Position numbers and translations under genes: made by a program. A model generated the notes under the pieces. The model did no database searches. It worked only from the letters and a program-made list of their open reading frames with translations, and was not told where the DNA came from. A stretch of DNA of 64,000 nucleotides from Gammaproteobacteria bacterium (lineage in GTDB: Bacteria > Pseudomonadota > Gammaproteobacteria > Burkholderiales > Burkholderiaceae_C): contig JAHJWB010000001.1 in assembly GCA_018828125.1 (NCBI GenBank), forward strand, positions 434,001 through 498,000. Direction: 5' to 3'. This document shows positions 17,065-26,550 of this stretch, one piece after another (positions within the stretch are counted from its first letter, which is position 1; every line of letters begins with the position of its first letter).

Positions 17065-19155
17065 TCAGCGAACGCGCATCCCAGGTGTGGCGCCAGGCCA
17101 GGGGTTCAGCACGTAAATGCCGGGGTTGGCTTTTTCGTCGCCATGGCTGGCGGCCAGCACCATGCCTTCGGAGATGCCGAACTTCATCTTGCGTGGTGCC
17201 AGGTTGGCCACCATCACGGTGTGCTTGCCGACCAGGTCTTCAGGCTTGTACGCGCTGGCGATGCCTGAAAAGACATTCCGCGTGCGGCCTTCACCCACGT
17301 CCAGCGTCAGGCGCAGCAGCTTGGTGGAGCCTTCCACCGGCTCGCAGTTCACGATCAGCGCAATGCGCAGGTCGATCTTGGTGAAGTCGTCGATGGTGAT
17401 GGTGGGGGCGATTGCCTCGCCACCGGGGGCTGCTACGGTTTCTGTAGCTGCTGGCGCTTGTTCTGCTTGCGCTGGGGCCTCAAACAATGCTTCAAGTTGT
17501 TCGGGGGTGACGCGTTGCATCAGGTGCTGGTAAGGCTGGATGGCCTGCACGTCGCCTGCCACGTTCCACTGTTGCATGTTCACGCCTAAAAAGCCTTGCA
17601 CGGCTTGGGCCAAGCCTGGGAGCACGGGCGACAGGTAACGCGTGAGCACCGCGAAGGTGTTGATCAGCACCGAGCAGACCTGGTGCAGAGCCTCGTTGTT
17701 GTCGGGGTTCTTGGCCAGGTCCCAGGGCTTGTTCTGGTCGACATAAGCGTTGACCTTGTCGGCCAGCAGCATGATCTCGCGCGTGGCCTTGCTGTACTCG
17801 CGCGTTTCGTACATCTGCGCGATGGCATCGCCCGCACCGCGCACGTCGGCCAGCAAGGTGCTGCCCGTGGCGCCGAAGTCGGTGGTCAGCTTGCCGTCAA
17901 AGCGCTTGGTCAAAAAGCCCGCCGCGCGGCTGGCAATGTTGACGAACTTGCCAATCAAGTCGCTGTTCACCCGCAGCATGAAGTCTTCGGCGTTGAAGTC
18001 GATGTCTTCATTGCGCGCCGACAGCTTGGCGGCCAGGTAGTAGCGCAGCCATTCGGCGTTCATGCCCAAGCTCAGGTATTTGAGCGGGTCCAGGCCCGTG
18101 CCGCGGCTCTTGCTCATCTTCTCGCCGTTATTCACCGTGAGGAAGCCGTGCACGAACACGTTGTTGGGCGTCTTGCGGCCGCTGAAGTGCAGCATGGCGG
18201 GCCAGAACAGGGTGTGGAAGGTGACGATGTCCTTGCCGATGAAGTGGTACTGCTCCATCGCAGGATCGGCCATGTAGGCTTCGTAGCTTTCGCCGCGTTT
18301 TTCCAGCAGGTTCTTCAGCGATGCGAGGTAACCCACGGGGGCATCGAGCCACACGTAGAAGTATTTGCCCGGTGCATCCGGAATTTCGATGCCGAAGTAC
18401 GGCGCGTCGCGGCTGATGTCCCAGTCGCCCAGGCCTTCGCTCTGCGTGCCGTCCGGGTTGGTGCGAACGCTGAACCATTCCTTGATCTTGTTGGCCACCT
18501 CGGGCTGCAGCTTGCCGTCTTGGGTCCACTGCTCCAGAAACTCCACGCAGCGCGGGTCCGACAGCTTGAAGAAGAAATGCTCGGAGTTTTTCAACTCGGG
18601 CCTGGCGCCGCTGAGGGCCGAGAACGGGTTGATCAGGTCGGTGGGCGCATACACCGAGCCGCACACCTCGCAGTTGTCGCCGTACTGGTCCTTGGCGTGG
18701 CACTTGGGGCATTCGCCCTTGATGTAGCGGTCGGGCAGGAACATGTTCTTCTCCGGGTCGAAGAACTGCTCGATGGTGCGCACTTCGATCAGGCTGCCGT
18801 CGGCGCGGTCGCGCAGGTCGCGGTAGATCTGGCGGGCCAGGTCGTGGTTTTCCGGCGCATCGGTGCTGTGCCAGTTGTCAAAGCTGATGTGAAAACCATC
18901 GAGGTACTGCTTGCGGCCCGCAGCGATGTCGGCCACGAACTGCTGGGGCGTTTTGCCTGCCTTTTCGGCGGCAATCATGATGGGCGCGCCGTGCGTGTCG
19001 TCCGCGCCCACGAAGTTGACCGCGTTGCCCTGCATTCGTTGGTACCGCACCCAGATGTCGGCCTGGATGTATTCCATGATGTGGCCGATGTGGAAGTTGC
19101 CGTTGGCGTACGGCAGGGCGGTGGTTACGAAGAGTTTGCGGGGGGATGACGTCAT
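17065..19155 (-). CDS. metG: Methionine--tRNA ligase
   Basis: This 696-residue class I aminoacyl-tRNA synthetase charges tRNA-Met. Landmarks are [16 protein letters not shown] (HIGH motif), the zinc knuckle [32 protein letters not shown] (KMSKS loop), an anticodon-binding helical domain and a C-terminal Trbp111-like tRNA-binding domain ([20 protein letters not shown]). ATG 19155 begins [19 protein letters not shown]. The Ala/Glu/Gln-rich linker before the C-terminal domain (about residues 557-572) is encoded by what looks like a diverged hairpin repeat. Confidence 0.96.
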   Translation of the reverse strand: MTSSPRKLFVTTALPYANGNFHIGHIMEYIQADIWVRYQRMQGNAVNFVGADDTHGAPIMIAAEKAGKTPQQFVADIAAGRKQYLDGFHISFDNWHSTDAPENHDLARQIYRDLRDRADGSLIEVRTIEQFFDPEKNMFLPDRYIKGECPKCHAKDQYGDNCEVCGSVYAPTDLINPFSALSGARPELKNSEHFFFKLSDPRCVEFLEQWTQDGKLQPEVANKIKEWFSVRTNPDGTQSEGLGDWDISRDAPYFGIEIPDAPGKYFYVWLDAPVGYLASLKNLLEKRGESYEAYMADPAMEQYHFIGKDIVTFHTLFWPAMLHFSGRKTPNNVFVHGFLTVNNGEKMSKSRGTGLDPLKYLSLGMNAEWLRYYLAAKLSARNEDIDFNAEDFMLRVNSDLIGKFVNIASRAAGFLTKRFDGKLTTDFGATGSTLLADVRGAGDAIAQMYETREYSKATREIMLLADKVNAYVDQNKPWDLAKNPDNNEALHQVCSVLINTFAVLTRYLSPVLPGLAQAVQGFLGVNMQQWNVAGDVQAIQPYQHLMQRVTPEQLEALFEAPAQAEQAPAATETVAAPGGEAIAPTITIDDFTKIDLRIALIVNCEPVEGSTKLLRLTLDVGEGRTRNVFSGIASAYKPEDLVGKHTVMVANLAPRKMKFGISEGMVLAASHGDEKANPGIYVLNPWPGATPGMRVR
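17442..17486 (+). repeat. Diverged hairpin repeat inside metG (copy 3)
   Basis: On the plus strand it reads tgtagctgctggcgcttg then ttctgcttgcgctggggcct, matching the repeat pattern atagctnntagcgctt-N7-aagcgctagaggcc with several substitutions. On the coding strand it gives the MetG interdomain linker. The assignment rests on visual similarity and is less secure than the other copies. Confidence 0.5.
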
Positions 19156-19328
19156 GAAAGCGGCTTTCTCAGGCGGAACCGGAGATTTTAGGCGGTTGGT
19201 GCCGCGCCTTTTGTCGCACGGCACCTGGGTGGGTGTGGCAGGGGCGGGCTTTGCGGTGGAAAGTATGGTGAACGGCGCTAGCACGCGTCTTGCTTTTGTC
19301 TATATTCACTGTCTGTTCAAGGAAACCC

Positions 19329-20039
19329 ATGGCATCCATCAATTTCATCGGCGGCGAAAAGGGCGGGGTCGGCAAATCCGTCGTGGCACGGCTGCTGGCG
19401 CAGTATTTCATCGACCAGGGGCGCGCTTTTACGGGCTTTGACACCGACCGTTCGCACACCTCCTTCACCCGGTTTTATGCCGACTACGCCGCGCCGGTGG
19501 TGGTGGACACCTACGAGGGGCTCGATTCGATTGCCAGCGTGTACGAGACACCGCCTGTGGTGGGGCCCCTGCCGCATGTCATCGTCGATCTGGCGGCCCA
19601 GACCGCGGCCCCTTTGGCGCGCTGGGTGCACGACTCGGACCTGGTGCCGCTGATGGCCAGCATGGGGGTGTCGGTCAACTTCTGGCACGTGGCGGATGCG
19701 GGCAAGGATTCTGTGGATCTGCTGGACCGCCTCGTGGCCACCTATGGCGTTGGCCCCAACTACATCGTGGTGAAGAACAAGGGCCGAGGCAGCGATTTTT
19801 CTCAGCTCGATGCCTCGGGCGCGCTCAAGAAGGCCCAGGCGCTGGGCGGCCACGTGATTGAACTCGCGCAGTTGCATGAGGCCAGCATGCGCAAGATCGA
19901 CCGGCAAAACGCCAGCTTCTGGGCCGCCGCCCACGCCACTACCGGGGTGGACGCTCTGGGCATGCTGGAGCGCCAGCGGGTGAAAACATGGCTCAAGAAC
20001 GCCTACGCCGCACTGGACACCCTGCCGCTGGGCGCCTGA
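19329..20039 (+). CDS. ParA/MinD-superfamily ATPase, orphan
   Basis: This 236-residue P-loop protein has a deviant Walker A motif (NFIGGEKGGVGKSVVA) at the N-terminus, typical of ParA/MinD/MobD proteins. DTDRSHTSF (Walker A-prime region), VIVDLAAQTAAPLARW (Walker B-like) and YIVVKNKGRGSDF follow. No ParB, parS or plasmid gene is nearby, so chromosome partitioning is unlikely; the target is unknown. ATG 19329 starts directly at the P-loop strand. It is divergent from metG. Confidence 0.75.
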   Translation: MASINFIGGEKGGVGKSVVARLLAQYFIDQGRAFTGFDTDRSHTSFTRFYADYAAPVVVDTYEGLDSIASVYETPPVVGPLPHVIVDLAAQTAAPLARWVHDSDLVPLMASMGVSVNFWHVADAGKDSVDLLDRLVATYGVGPNYIVVKNKGRGSDFSQLDASGALKKAQALGGHVIELAQLHEASMRKIDRQNASFWAAAHATTGVDALGMLERQRVKTWLKNAYAALDTLPLGA

Positions 20040-20123
20040 CCTTTGGCGCAACGGCTGTGCGACCCGCAGAAGGCCGCACCAACTGCCGCAACGGCAGCGC
20101 ACAGCCATGCAGCCGTGCAGCCT

Positions 20124-21386
20124 TTAGCTGTGGTGCCGCATCTGCACTTCTGCACCCGTGTCCGTCCAGCCAAAAAAACGGCACACCTCCGCCCGCATGG
20201 CCAGGGTGTCGGCCCGGCCCAGGGCGATCAGCTCTTGTGTGTAGTTGGCCTCAAACAGCAGGTAGCTGGCCAGGGCGGCACCGCGTACATCGGCCATGTT
20301 GGACGTGACGCCCAGAGCGCCCAGCATGGCGCGCACGGGGCGGGGCAGGTCGCCCACATGGCGCGCGGCCACGGCGTCCAGGCGCTGCGAGGGCGCAATC
20401 ACCAGCAGCTCGATGGGGCGCAGCGCGCTGTGCAGGCGCTTTTCTTCGGGGATGAGCGACAGGGTCTGGTTAACGCGCTGCACCCGCTCCACGTCCACCG
20501 CCAGCGCATCCAGAAAGATGTTGGACAGCGCATGCCCCGCAATCTGCGCCAGCGTGGGGTAGGTGGCCGTGGGGTTGGCGGCGGCGTCGCCCTTGGGTTC
20601 GTGCATGCGGCCCGCGCCAATCACCACAATGCGTTCGGCTCCCAGGTGGATGGCGGGTGCGATCGGTGCAGATTGGCGCATGGAGCCGTCGCCAAAGTAT
20701 TCGACATGGCCGTCGATGGTGATGCCCTTGGCCGGGAAGATGAAGGGGATGGCCGACGAAGCCAGCAAATGTTCGTGCGTGATGCGGTCGCTGGCGGCCT
20801 TGCGCTGTGACCGCACCCAGGGCTTGACGGGAGTGGCCGCTTCGAAAAACGTGACGTGTTCGCCCGAACTGTAGCTGGACGCCGTCACCGCCAGCGCCGT
20901 GAGGTGCCCCTTGCGGATCAGCCTGGGCAGGCGCACCAGCGGCACCATCTTGACCAGCAATTTTTCGAGCGGGGTGTTGTCCAGCAGCGAGCGCGGCCGC
21001 ATGCGCCGCCAGCGCGCCAGCGCCCAGCCCAGCGACACCAGCGTGAGCCAGCGCGCGCCGCTGCGCATCACGCTGAGCGAGTCGGCGCCATACACTTGTT
21101 GGGCATGGAACTGGCGCCACACGCGGGCAATGCGGCGCACCGCGCGGTCAAAGTTGTCTGCGCCACAGGCCAGTGCGGCGGCGTTGATGGCCCCGGCGGA
21201 CGTGCCCGTGATGATGGGGAAGGGATTGGGACCGCCGCCCTCTCCGCAGGCGTTACGGATGTCGGCAATGGCCTCCAGCACCCCCACCTGGTAGGCGGCG
21301 CGGGCGCCGCCGCCGGTGAGCAGCAGGCCGGTGGCAGGCGATTTGGAGTCGGGAGGGGGCGTATCGGCGCGGTCGTTGGAGGACAT
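20124..21386 (-). CDS. Patatin-like phospholipase family protein
   Basis: This protein of about 420 residues has a patatin domain: oxyanion-hole TGGGARAAYQVGVL, nucleophile elbow IITGTSAGAINAA (Ser of GTSAG) and the catalytic Asp in FGDGSMRQSAP. It would be an intracellular acyl hydrolase. A C-terminal segment of about 130 residues follows the catalytic domain. ATG 21386 (MSSNDRADT) is chosen; an upstream ATG at 21446 would add a Leu/Pro-rich segment that looks non-coding. It is convergent with the ParA-like gene. Confidence 0.85.
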   Translation of the reverse strand: MSSNDRADTPPPDSKSPATGLLLTGGGARAAYQVGVLEAIADIRNACGEGGGPNPFPIITGTSAGAINAAALACGADNFDRAVRRIARVWRQFHAQQVYGADSLSVMRSGARWLTLVSLGWALARWRRMRPRSLLDNTPLEKLLVKMVPLVRLPRLIRKGHLTALAVTASSYSSGEHVTFFEAATPVKPWVRSQRKAASDRITHEHLLASSAIPFIFPAKGITIDGHVEYFGDGSMRQSAPIAPAIHLGAERIVVIGAGRMHEPKGDAAANPTATYPTLAQIAGHALSNIFLDALAVDVERVQRVNQTLSLIPEEKRLHSALRPIELLVIAPSQRLDAVAARHVGDLPRPVRAMLGALGVTSNMADVRGAALASYLLFEANYTQELIALGRADTLAMRAEVCRFFGWTDTGAEVQMRHHS

Positions 21387-21553
21387 CGGCAAGCGGGGCA
21401 GGCTGGGCAGGGCAGGTCGGTAGAGGAGCGGCAAGCAACGCCCCAAGTGTGGAGGGCCGCCCCCGCCGCACCATGTGGGAAAACCCGAAGATGCGCGGAG
21501 GCTGATTCGGGAGGGCGCTGGATCTGCGAGATCTGAAAAGGCGGGTGAGCCCG

Positions 21554-22132
21554 TTATCGCTGGGCCAACAGCAGCCGCGCCACGCCCTCGTCCTGCAGCA
21601 CTGCGATGCTGTGGTCGCGGGCAAATGTCCGGGCGGTGTCGCTGAGTTGCCCTTGGGTCATCACATACACACCCGCCGATGCGTCGCGCGCCTGCATGGC
21701 TGCGTGCAGTTCGCGCAACGGCTCTACGCCATGGGTGGCGGCCTTCCAGCGACGGGCGCTGACCAGTGTGGTTTTGCCCCCCAGGATCAGGGCCATATCA
21801 GCGGCGCCGCCGGGTTTGAGGCGCTCCACGGTGCAGCCCTCTCGCGTCCATGCGGACTCCAGCGTATCGGCAAAGCTGCGCCAGGGCATGCTGTTGACGG
21901 CGTCCAGCATCTCGGCCACCTTGGCCGGGCTGGGTGCACGCAGCTGGCGCCAGGCGGCAATACAGCCCACCACAAAAATCGGAAACCCCGCCAGCGCGCC
22001 CACCACGAAGTATTCCTTGGGAAGCAGCACGCCCGATGCCAGCGTGATGAGGCCCACCACCCCAAAGCTGATCCACCATGGCGAGCGCAGCAGCACGGCA
22101 AACAGGGATTTCTCGGCCATCTTGAATTTCAC
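21554..22132 (-). CDS. Membrane protein with degenerate Mrr/restriction-endonuclease-like domain
   Basis: This 192-residue protein starts at a GTG (22130-22132), supported by AAAGGA five bases upstream. Two transmembrane helices (SFGVVGLITLASGVLL and VVGALAGFPIFVVGCIAAW) precede a cytoplasmic domain. That domain has FADTLESAWTREGCTVERL then GGAADMALILGGKTTLVSARRW, aligned with the D-x(n)-QxKxW core of Mrr_cat nucleases. The expected QxK is SxR here (VSARRW), so catalysis is doubtful. Its role is unknown. Confidence 0.65.
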   Translation of the reverse strand: MKFKMAEKSLFAVLLRSPWWISFGVVGLITLASGVLLPKEYFVVGALAGFPIFVVGCIAAWRQLRAPSPAKVAEMLDAVNSMPWRSFADTLESAWTREGCTVERLKPGGAADMALILGGKTTLVSARRWKAATHGVEPLRELHAAMQARDASAGVYVMTQGQLSDTARTFARDHSIAVLQDEGVARLLLAQR

Positions 22133-22252
22133 GGGGGTCCTTTTTTCGGAGGGGGCGACGGCGTTATGCCGCGGGCAAAGCGTGCGCATTGTCCTTCAGT
22201 CTCCGAGGGCACACTGCTTGGATAGACTACCTGCCCCACAGGAGTTATTTGA

Positions 22253-23344
22253 ATGGCAGTCACCGAACAAGGCCTCTTGGCCGCACTTTCCACCGTGCTG
22301 GACCCGCATACGGGCAAAGATTTCGTCAGCAGCCGCGCGCTGCGCAACCTGCAGATCACCGGTGGCGACGTGGCTTTTGACGTCGAACTGGGCTACCCCG
22401 CCAAAAGCCTGGTGCCCGAACTGCGCCGCGGCCTGGTCGCGGCTGCCAAGGGTGTGGCCGGGGTCGACAACGTATCGGTCAACATCACCACCAAGGTGCT
22501 GGCCCACGCCGTGCAGCGCGGCGTGCAACTGCTGCCACAGGTCAAGAACATCATCGCCGTAGCCTCGGGCAAGGGCGGCGTGGGCAAAAGCACCACCGCC
22601 GCCAACCTGGCCCTGGCCCTGGCCGCCGAGGGCGCCAGCGTGGGCGTGCTTGACGCCGACATCTACGGCCCCAGCCAGCCCATGATGCTGGGCATCAACC
22701 GCCGGCCCGAAAGCGACGACGGCAAGACCATGGAGCCGCTGGAGAACTACGGCGTGCAGGTCATGTCCATCGGTTTCCTGGTGGACCAGGACGAAGCCAT
22801 GATCTGGCGCGGCCCCATGGCCACCCAGGCGCTGGAGCAGCTGCTGCGCCAGACCAACTGGAAAGACCTCGACTACCTCATCATCGACATGCCGCCCGGC
22901 ACTGGCGACATCCAGCTGACGCTGAGCCAGCGCGTGCCCATGACCGGCGCGGTCATCGTCACCACGCCACAAGACATTGCGCTGCTGGACGCCAAGAAGG
23001 GCATCAAGATGTTCGAAAAGGTAGGCGTGCCCATCCTGGGCATCGTCGAGAACATGGCGGCGCACGTGTGCGGCAACTGCGGCCACGTGGAGCACATCTT
23101 CGGCGCCGACGGCGGCAAGAAGATGGCGGCCGAATACAACATGGACTACCTGGGCGCACTGCCGCTGGATATGAGCATCCGCCTGCAGGCCGACAGCGGC
23201 AAGCCCACCGTGGTGGCGGACCCGGATGGCGACGTGGCCAAGATCTACAAGAAGGTGGCACGCGATGTCGCGGTGAAGATCGCGCAACAGGCGAAAGATT
23301 TTTCGAGCAAGTTCCCGACGATCTCGATCAGCAAGAACACCTGA
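22253..23344 (+). CDS. apbC: Iron-sulfur cluster carrier protein Mrp/ApbC
   Basis: This 363-residue P-loop ATPase carries and inserts Fe-S clusters. An N-terminal DUF59/MIP18-like domain (residues 1-95) is followed by ASGKGGVGKSTTAANLALAL (deviant Walker A), VLDADIYGPSQPMMLG, DMPPGTGDIQLTLSQ and the cluster-binding CGNCGH. This is the usual domain order and length. It is relevant to the many Fe-S subunits encoded just downstream, although the gene is a general housekeeping one. Confidence 0.95.
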   Translation: MAVTEQGLLAALSTVLDPHTGKDFVSSRALRNLQITGGDVAFDVELGYPAKSLVPELRRGLVAAAKGVAGVDNVSVNITTKVLAHAVQRGVQLLPQVKNIIAVASGKGGVGKSTTAANLALALAAEGASVGVLDADIYGPSQPMMLGINRRPESDDGKTMEPLENYGVQVMSIGFLVDQDEAMIWRGPMATQALEQLLRQTNWKDLDYLIIDMPPGTGDIQLTLSQRVPMTGAVIVTTPQDIALLDAKKGIKMFEKVGVPILGIVENMAAHVCGNCGHVEHIFGADGGKKMAAEYNMDYLGALPLDMSIRLQADSGKPTVVADPDGDVAKIYKKVARDVAVKIAQQAKDFSSKFPTISISKNT

Positions 23345-23364
23345 GCTGGATTTGCTATTGAAAA

Positions 23365-23406
23365 GATAGCTGTCTGCGCTTGATTGGCAAGCGTTGCAGG
23401 CCAAAA
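23365..23406 (+). repeat. Dispersed hairpin repeat, copy 4 (degenerate)
   Basis: It reads gatagctgt then CTGCGCTT-gattggc-AAGCGTTG, then caggccaaaa. The stem has changes in both arms. It lies in the gap between apbC and the LysR gene, in plus orientation. Confidence 0.75.
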
Positions 23407-23513
23407 ACCATTGGAAAGACCATGATCGTACGAATTGTGCAAGAGGTGCTTGCCCAATTCCCTGAAGGTGGGGGCGCCTGGCCGTGGCTGCTAACGATGC
23501 GAAGCGGGACCCC

Positions 23514-24461
23514 ATGAACCTGCTCGCCTCCCTGCGCTATCTCGTGGCGCTGCACGAGCACCGGCATTTTGGCCGTGCCGCGCAGGCGTGCCACATCACG
23601 CAGCCCGCGCTTTCCAACGCACTGCGGGCGCTGGAGAAAGAGTTTGGTGTGGTCGTGGTACGCCGGGGCCGCAGCTTTGAGGGCTTTACGCCTGAGGGCG
23701 AACGCGTGCTGGCCACGGCCCAGCGCATGTTGCACGAGCACCAGGTGCTGCAGCAGGACCTCTGCAGCGACGCCGCCCACCCACGCGGCACGCTGCGGCT
23801 GGGTGCCGTGCCCACGGCCATGCCTATCCTGGCGCGGTTTGCCGCGCAGCTGCAGGCGCGGCACCCGGGCATCGTGCCGGTGGCGCTGTCGATGAGTTCG
23901 CAGGCGCTGGAGGCAGGGCTGGAGAATATTTCGCTGGACCTGGCACTGGGCTACACCGAGCGCATGCCGGCGCGCGGTGGGCAATTGCGGGCCTGGCCGC
24001 AGTATGTGGAGCATTACTTTCTGCTGCGCCGCGCCCCTGGGGCCACGGCGCGCGGTCTGCAGATCGGCGCGCCCATGCAGTGGGTCGATGCCGCACGCCT
24101 GCCGCTGTGCCTGCTCACCCCTGAGATGCACAACCGCAGTCTGGTCGACAGCGCCTTTCGCAGCGCGGGCGCACAGGTTCTGCCTGCCATGGAAACGGAC
24201 TCGGTGCTGACTTTGGCTTTGAGCGTGGTGGCGGGTGAGCTGTGCAGTGTGTTGCCCGGGGCCTTGGTCGATGCCGTGCGCGGCCATGACGGGCTGGAGG
24301 CCCTGCCCCTGGTTGGCCCGGTGCTGACCACCCCCATCGGTTTCATGTCGCACCGGCAGGTGCAGCCCACGCGGGCGCTGGATGCGGCGCTGGCGCTGGC
24401 GCAGGACGCGAACTGGCTGCGGCACGCCACGGCGCACAGCGGTTTGTTGGCTGCAGGTTGA
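23514..24461 (+). CDS. LysR-family regulator of formate dehydrogenase (FdsR-like)
   Basis: This 315-residue LysR-type regulator has an N-terminal HTH (LRYLVALHEHRHFGRAAQAC then HITQPALSNALRALEKEFG). An effector-binding domain with LRLGAVPTAMPILARF and SMSSQALEAGLENISLDLA follows. A LysR gene immediately upstream of a NAD-linked formate dehydrogenase operon is the known arrangement of fdsR in Cupriavidus, so control of the next genes by formate is inferred from position. ATG 23514 begins exactly at the conserved MNLLASLRYL; a GTG at 23484 would add ten residues. Confidence 0.88.
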   Translation: MNLLASLRYLVALHEHRHFGRAAQACHITQPALSNALRALEKEFGVVVVRRGRSFEGFTPEGERVLATAQRMLHEHQVLQQDLCSDAAHPRGTLRLGAVPTAMPILARFAAQLQARHPGIVPVALSMSSQALEAGLENISLDLALGYTERMPARGGQLRAWPQYVEHYFLLRRAPGATARGLQIGAPMQWVDAARLPLCLLTPEMHNRSLVDSAFRSAGAQVLPAMETDSVLTLALSVVAGELCSVLPGALVDAVRGHDGLEALPLVGPVLTTPIGFMSHRQVQPTRALDAALALAQDANWLRHATAHSGLLAAG

Positions 24462-24642
24462 TATCTGCAAGCCGCAGCGGGGCGGCTGCGGTTGATTTGC
24501 GGTGCGCAGCCTTCTGCGGCGTTTCATTTGTTTTTGTGATCGACCCATGTGCATCAGCAATTTGACGGGTGCGGCGGCCGTGCCCGACACTGCGGCGGCG
24601 CGTCAGCCTATGCAGGCGCCTTCATACAAAAACCAACACCCA

Positions 24643-26550
24643 ATGCACCTTGCCCCCGAAGCCCCCACCGCAGCCGTCGTGGCCGCCGTGTCTGTGGATG
24701 ACATGCGCGAACGCATCCGCCGCAAAAGCCGCCTCAAGGGCCGCCAGCCCGAAGACGCTGCAATGGCCGACGTGGCGCAGTTGCTGGGCCCGCGCCCGCC
24801 CGAGGGCTACCGCCGCGATCTGCTCATCGAACACCTGCACCGCCTGAACGACCACTTTGGCGTGCTGCACGATCGGCATCTGGTAGCCCTGGCCAAGCAG
24901 ACGAACCTGCCCATGGCCGAGGTGTACGAAGTGGCAAGCTTCTATCACCACTTTGACATCGTGCGCGGCAAGGACGCGCAGGCACCGCGGCTTGTGCTGC
25001 GGGTGTGCGACAGCCTGAGCTGCAGCATGGCGGGTGCGCGTGAACTGCTGGCCCTGCTGCCCGAGCGCCTGCGGGCGGCCGGGCAGGGCGATGTGCAAGT
25101 GAAAGCGGTGCCCTGCGTGGGCCGTTGCGAGCAGGCGCCCGTTGCCGTGGTGCACCAGCGCCCAGTGCCGCACGCCACGGTCGATGCGGTGCTGGAAACG
25201 GTCAATTTCAAGTCAAATCGGGCTCTAGCGCTTCATCCACAAGCGCTTGTAGCTATTAATTTTGATTTGTGTGGAATGACCGAGAAGAGCGTGCCAGCGC
25301 AGCCAGAAGGCATCAACCCCGCCCACACCGACCTGGCGACCTACCGCGACCACGGCGGCTACCAGACCGCGGCTGCGCTGGTCAACGGCGAGATGGATGC
25401 CGATGCCGTGCTGACCGCCATGGAAGACTCGGGATTGCGTGGCTTGGGCGGCGCAGGCTTCCCGGCCGGGCGCAAGTGGCGCATCGTGCGCGACCAACCC
25501 GCTCCGCGCGTTATGGCGGTGAACATCGACGAGGGCGAGCCCGGCACCTTCAAAGACCGGACGTATCTGGAACGCGATCCGCACCGCTTTCTGGAAGGCG
25601 TGCTCATCGCCGCCCAGGTGGTGGGTACCGAGGCCGTGTACATCTACCTGCGCGACGAATATCACGGCTGCCGCGCGTTGCTGCAGCGGGCTTTGGACGA
25701 CCTGCACGCCGCGCCACCATGCCCCCTGCCGCATATCGAGCTGCGCCGGGGCGCAGGCGCGTACATCTGCGGCGAAGAGTCGGCCATGATCGAGAGCATC
25801 GAGGGCAAACGTGGCGAACCCCGCATGCGCCCGCCCTACATCGCGCAGGTGGGCCTGTTCGGCCGGCCCACGCTGGAGCACAACTTCGAGACGCTGTACT
25901 GGGTGCGCGACATCATCGAACGCGGCCCGCAGTGGTTTGCCAGCTTTGGCCGCCACGGCCGCAAGGGGCTGCGCAGTTTCAGCGTGAGCGGGCGCGTGAA
26001 GCACCCCGGCGTCAAGCTCGCGCCTGCGGGCGTCACGGTGCAGGAGCTCATCGACGAATACTGCGGCGGCATGCTGGACGGACACCAGCTGTATGCCTAC
26101 CTGCCCGGCGGCGCCTCGGGCGGCATCCTGCCCGCCCATCTGAATAACATCCCGCTCGACTTCGACACGCTCCAGCCCTACGGCTGCTTCATCGGCTCGG
26201 CCGCCGTCATCGTGCTCAGCCAGCACGACCGTGCGCGTGATGCAGCGCTGAATGTGATGCGTTTCTTTGAGCATGAAAGCTGCGGCCAGTGCACCCCCTG
26301 CCGCGTGGGCACGGCCAAGGCGGCGGCGCTGATGGAAGCGCCGCAGTGGGATGAGGAGCTGCTCGATGACCTGGCGCAGGTGATGGCCGACGCGTCCATC
26401 TGCGGCCTGGGCCAGGCGGCACCCAACCCCATCCGCTGCATCCACAAATACTTCCCGCACGAGGTGGGCGAGGCGCCGTGGCCGGGCGATTTACCCAAGC
26501 CGCGCAACAGCCCGCTCACAGAGCAACTGCCTGGCGGGGTGCAGCCATGA
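24643..26550 (+). CDS. NAD-dependent formate dehydrogenase, fused gamma/beta (NuoE-NuoF-like) subunit
   Basis: This subunit of about 635 residues passes electrons from the alpha subunit to NAD. The NuoE-like half (residues 20-188) holds a [2Fe-2S] site: Cys122, Cys127, Cys158, Cys162. The NuoF-like half (about 222 on) has GLRGLGGAGFPAGRKW (FMN/NAD), GAGAYICGEESAMIESIEG and ESCGQCTPCRVGT (N3-type [4Fe-4S]). A single fused chain recalls Methylobacterium FDH1 beta rather than separate FdsG and FdsB of Cupriavidus. The linker at residues 190-208 is encoded by an inverted hairpin repeat. The start is uncertain (24547 and 24610 are alternatives). It overlaps alpha by four bases. Confidence 0.9.
   Translation: MHLAPEAPTAAVVAAVSVDDMRERIRRKSRLKGRQPEDAAMADVAQLLGPRPPEGYRRDLLIEHLHRLNDHFGVLHDRHLVALAKQTNLPMAEVYEVASFYHHFDIVRGKDAQAPRLVLRVCDSLSCSMAGARELLALLPERLRAAGQGDVQVKAVPCVGRCEQAPVAVVHQRPVPHATVDAVLETVNFKSNRALALHPQALVAINFDLCGMTEKSVPAQPEGINPAHTDLATYRDHGGYQTAAALVNGEMDADAVLTAMEDSGLRGLGGAGFPAGRKWRIVRDQPAPRVMAVNIDEGEPGTFKDRTYLERDPHRFLEGVLIAAQVVGTEAVYIYLRDEYHGCRALLQRALDDLHAAPPCPLPHIELRRGAGAYICGEESAMIESIEGKRGEPRMRPPYIAQVGLFGRPTLEHNFETLYWVRDIIERGPQWFASFGRHGRKGLRSFSVSGRVKHPGVKLAPAGVTVQELIDEYCGGMLDGHQLYAYLPGGASGGILPAHLNNIPLDFDTLQPYGCFIGSAAVIVLSQHDRARDAALNVMRFFEHESCGQCTPCRVGTAKAAALMEAPQWDEELLDDLAQVMADASICGLGQAAPNPIRCIHKYFPHEVGEAPWPGDLPKPRNSPLTEQLPGGVQP
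25211..25266 (-). repeat. Dispersed hairpin repeat inside formate dehydrogenase beta gene (copy 5)
   Basis: On the minus strand it reads aatagctac then AAGCGCTT-gtggatg-AAGCGCTA, then gagcccgatttga. It lies exactly in the linker between the NuoE-like and NuoF-like halves, read in frame as KSNRALALHPQALVAINFD. It is the only copy in this orientation. Confidence 0.88.

Noticed and set aside
19329..22132. ParA-like ATPase, patatin and Mrr-like protein as a possible anti-phage defence island
   Set aside because: The three genes are in mixed or convergent directions with separate spacing. The patatin lacks a sensor partner such as a CD-NTase, the Mrr domain has lost its QxK, and housekeeping genes flank them. 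Nothing ties them into one system.
24469..24492. Hairpin AGCCGCAGC...GCTGCGGTT after the LysR gene as a terminator
   Set aside because: The stem is good, but it is followed by ttgatttgc rather than a T-tract, so termination is not supported.
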